A program made the position numbers and the translations under genes. The notes below the pieces were generated by a model. It saw only the letters and a program-made list of their open reading frames with translations, had not been told where the DNA came from and ran no database searches. This document shows, piece by piece, positions 63,218-64,000 of a stretch of 64,000 nt of DNA (position 1 is the first letter of the stretch; each line of letters opens with the position of its first letter). The stretch covers positions 10,737,516 through 10,801,515 of the forward strand of contig OW203734.1 of assembly GCA_934045075.1 (NCBI GenBank), given 5' to 3'. This stretch comes from Yponomeuta sedellus (taxonomy: Eukaryota; Arthropoda; Insecta; Lepidoptera; Yponomeutidae).

Positions 63218-63525
63218 TAAAGCACAAAGATGGTAAATGATCAAATATTTTGGTCTGAAAAAAAATCTTTTCCTTGCAGTGAGCACCCATGTTATAAAGG
63301 CGACGTAAAAAAATTTTGTATAAACTAAAATTCCTTTTGCTATGTTCAGTTGGTGGAAAATTATCCAATACGAGTAGAACCGCTAGGCTCTATCAACTCT
63401 TTGCTATTTAAAGCTCAGAGATGGCAAATAACAAAAAAAGATTGGTTTGAAAGAGAAAGCCTTTGCCTTGCAGTGCAGTGCATCCATGTTATACAAGCGA
63501 TGTACTAAAAAGTTTGTACACGTTG
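63218..63525. repeat. Imperfect tandem pair of ~115-bp units
   Basis: A unit at 63218-63330 (AGATGGTAAATGATC, CCTTGCAGTGAGCACCCATG) is repeated at 63409-63525 (AGATGGCAAATAAC, CATCCATGTTATACAAGCGA). The function is unknown. Confidence 0.55.
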
Positions 63526-63689
63526 CCTTTTCTTGTCGGTTTATAGAATGCCCCTTATAAAGCCTTCCAGGTGAGACAAACCTCTCGACGTTTCGTTCTG
63601 TTATGTCCGGTTCCTCGCCTCACCTATATTTTGTCATTCTCAGCACTAAAGAGCAAATAAAAGCGTTGTTCCGCGCACATCGCGCAACA

Positions 63690-63745
63690 GTCATAACAGT
63701 CACAACAGTCACAGCAGTCACAGCAATCACAGTAGTCAAGAGCAG
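63690..63745 (+). repeat. Short (ACAGTCACA)-type minisatellite
   Basis: About six imperfect copies of a 9-mer, directly downstream of an AATAAA string (63657). Confidence 0.75.
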
Positions 63746-63913
63746 TCATGCATAGTCTTTGTCAGTAATTAGACTTAGTATCAACATGAAGTCTATTTTA
63801 GTGACTCCGCTTCCAAATTATTAATAACGTGTTTCGGTGCCATAAATAAACTGCAACAGTGTACTCGGTGATTTGATTTTGAACCCCCGGAGCCTGCGCT
63901 ACCTAACAGTTCG

Positions 63914-64000
63914 TTATCAACCCTTGTATGTCCCCACTGCTGGGGCACGGGTCTCTTCCTGCATCGCAGGAAGGTTAGGCCATACTCCACCACGGGGGCC
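63914..64000 (-). repeat. 5S-SINE, cut by the window edge
   Basis: The 3' end (GGGTTGATAACG on the minus strand) and first part of the body are visible. The rest lies beyond the window. Confidence 0.75.

Noticed and set aside
63600..63790. LTR with polyadenylation signal
   Set aside because: AATAAA and a following repeat are present, but there are no defined TG...CA ends, no second LTR and no coding sequence.

Overview
This window looks like intergenic or intronic DNA from an insect, most likely a moth or butterfly (Lepidoptera). The evidence is an AT-rich background packed with non-LTR retrotransposon ends, several tRNA-like SINE families, mariner and Tc1 elements, many short palindromic MITEs, and a THAP-domain exon of a kind I associate with lepidopteran genomes. 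That assignment rests on recognising repeat families from memory, not on a search. No intact host gene is visible, and there are no operons, genuine rRNA or tRNA genes, or CRISPR arrays. Almost every open frame of 60-130 codons is either noise or a piece of a transposable element.

Layout. 1-7 kb: a nested set of MITEs (460-1012), a pure tetranucleotide satellite (2811-3104), LINE 3' tails, and one possible first coding exon with a signal peptide (6287-6424). 7-16 kb: SINEs, LINE ends, a multi-hairpin element (10580-10767), and a LINE fragment inserted in a SINE (11916-12333). 15.8-18 kb: a 774-bp foldback element, a palindromic MITE and mariner copy 1. 18-22.7 kb: SINEs and a tandem tRNA-like repeat. 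22.9-25.8 kb: a Tc1 element carrying a 1.1-kb palindromic tRNA-like insertion. 26-28.7 kb: reverse-transcriptase relics and SINEs. 29.5-32.3 kb: a TTAA-flanked element containing a 695-codon reverse transcriptase. 32.8-37.6 kb: SINEs, a candidate orphan exon (34040-34293), mariner copy 2, and an inverted copy of an unknown coding-like segment. 39.0 kb: a degraded THAP exon. 40-44 kb: a LINE interrupted by the palindromic repeat, and a SINE flanked by 42-bp direct repeats. 48-49 kb: a second reverse-transcriptase fragment. 49.4-51.8 kb: a locally duplicated segment in three copies. 53-64 kb: more MITEs, SINEs and LINE tails.

Two repeat families stand out. The first is a SINE whose head resembles the 5S rRNA gene, including the region of its internal promoter. 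It has seven head-bearing copies and many truncated ones, several with clear target-site duplications. The second is a tRNA-like retroposon whose 5' end is an inverted copy of its own body. Five copies share the same two termini and are each flanked by 8-14 bp direct repeats. The partner for both is plausibly the LINE family scattered here, whose 3' end shares a short motif with the 5S-like SINE.

Family labels used below. 5S-SINE: the 5S-headed family. SINE-B: tRNA-like head plus a conserved body, Lep1-like. SINE-C: a second tRNA-like family. P-tRNA: the palindromic tRNA-like retroposon. LINE-R: an RTE-like or endonuclease-reverse-transcriptase LINE whose 3' end carries a CAGCAGTGGA-type motif and a short simple-repeat tail.
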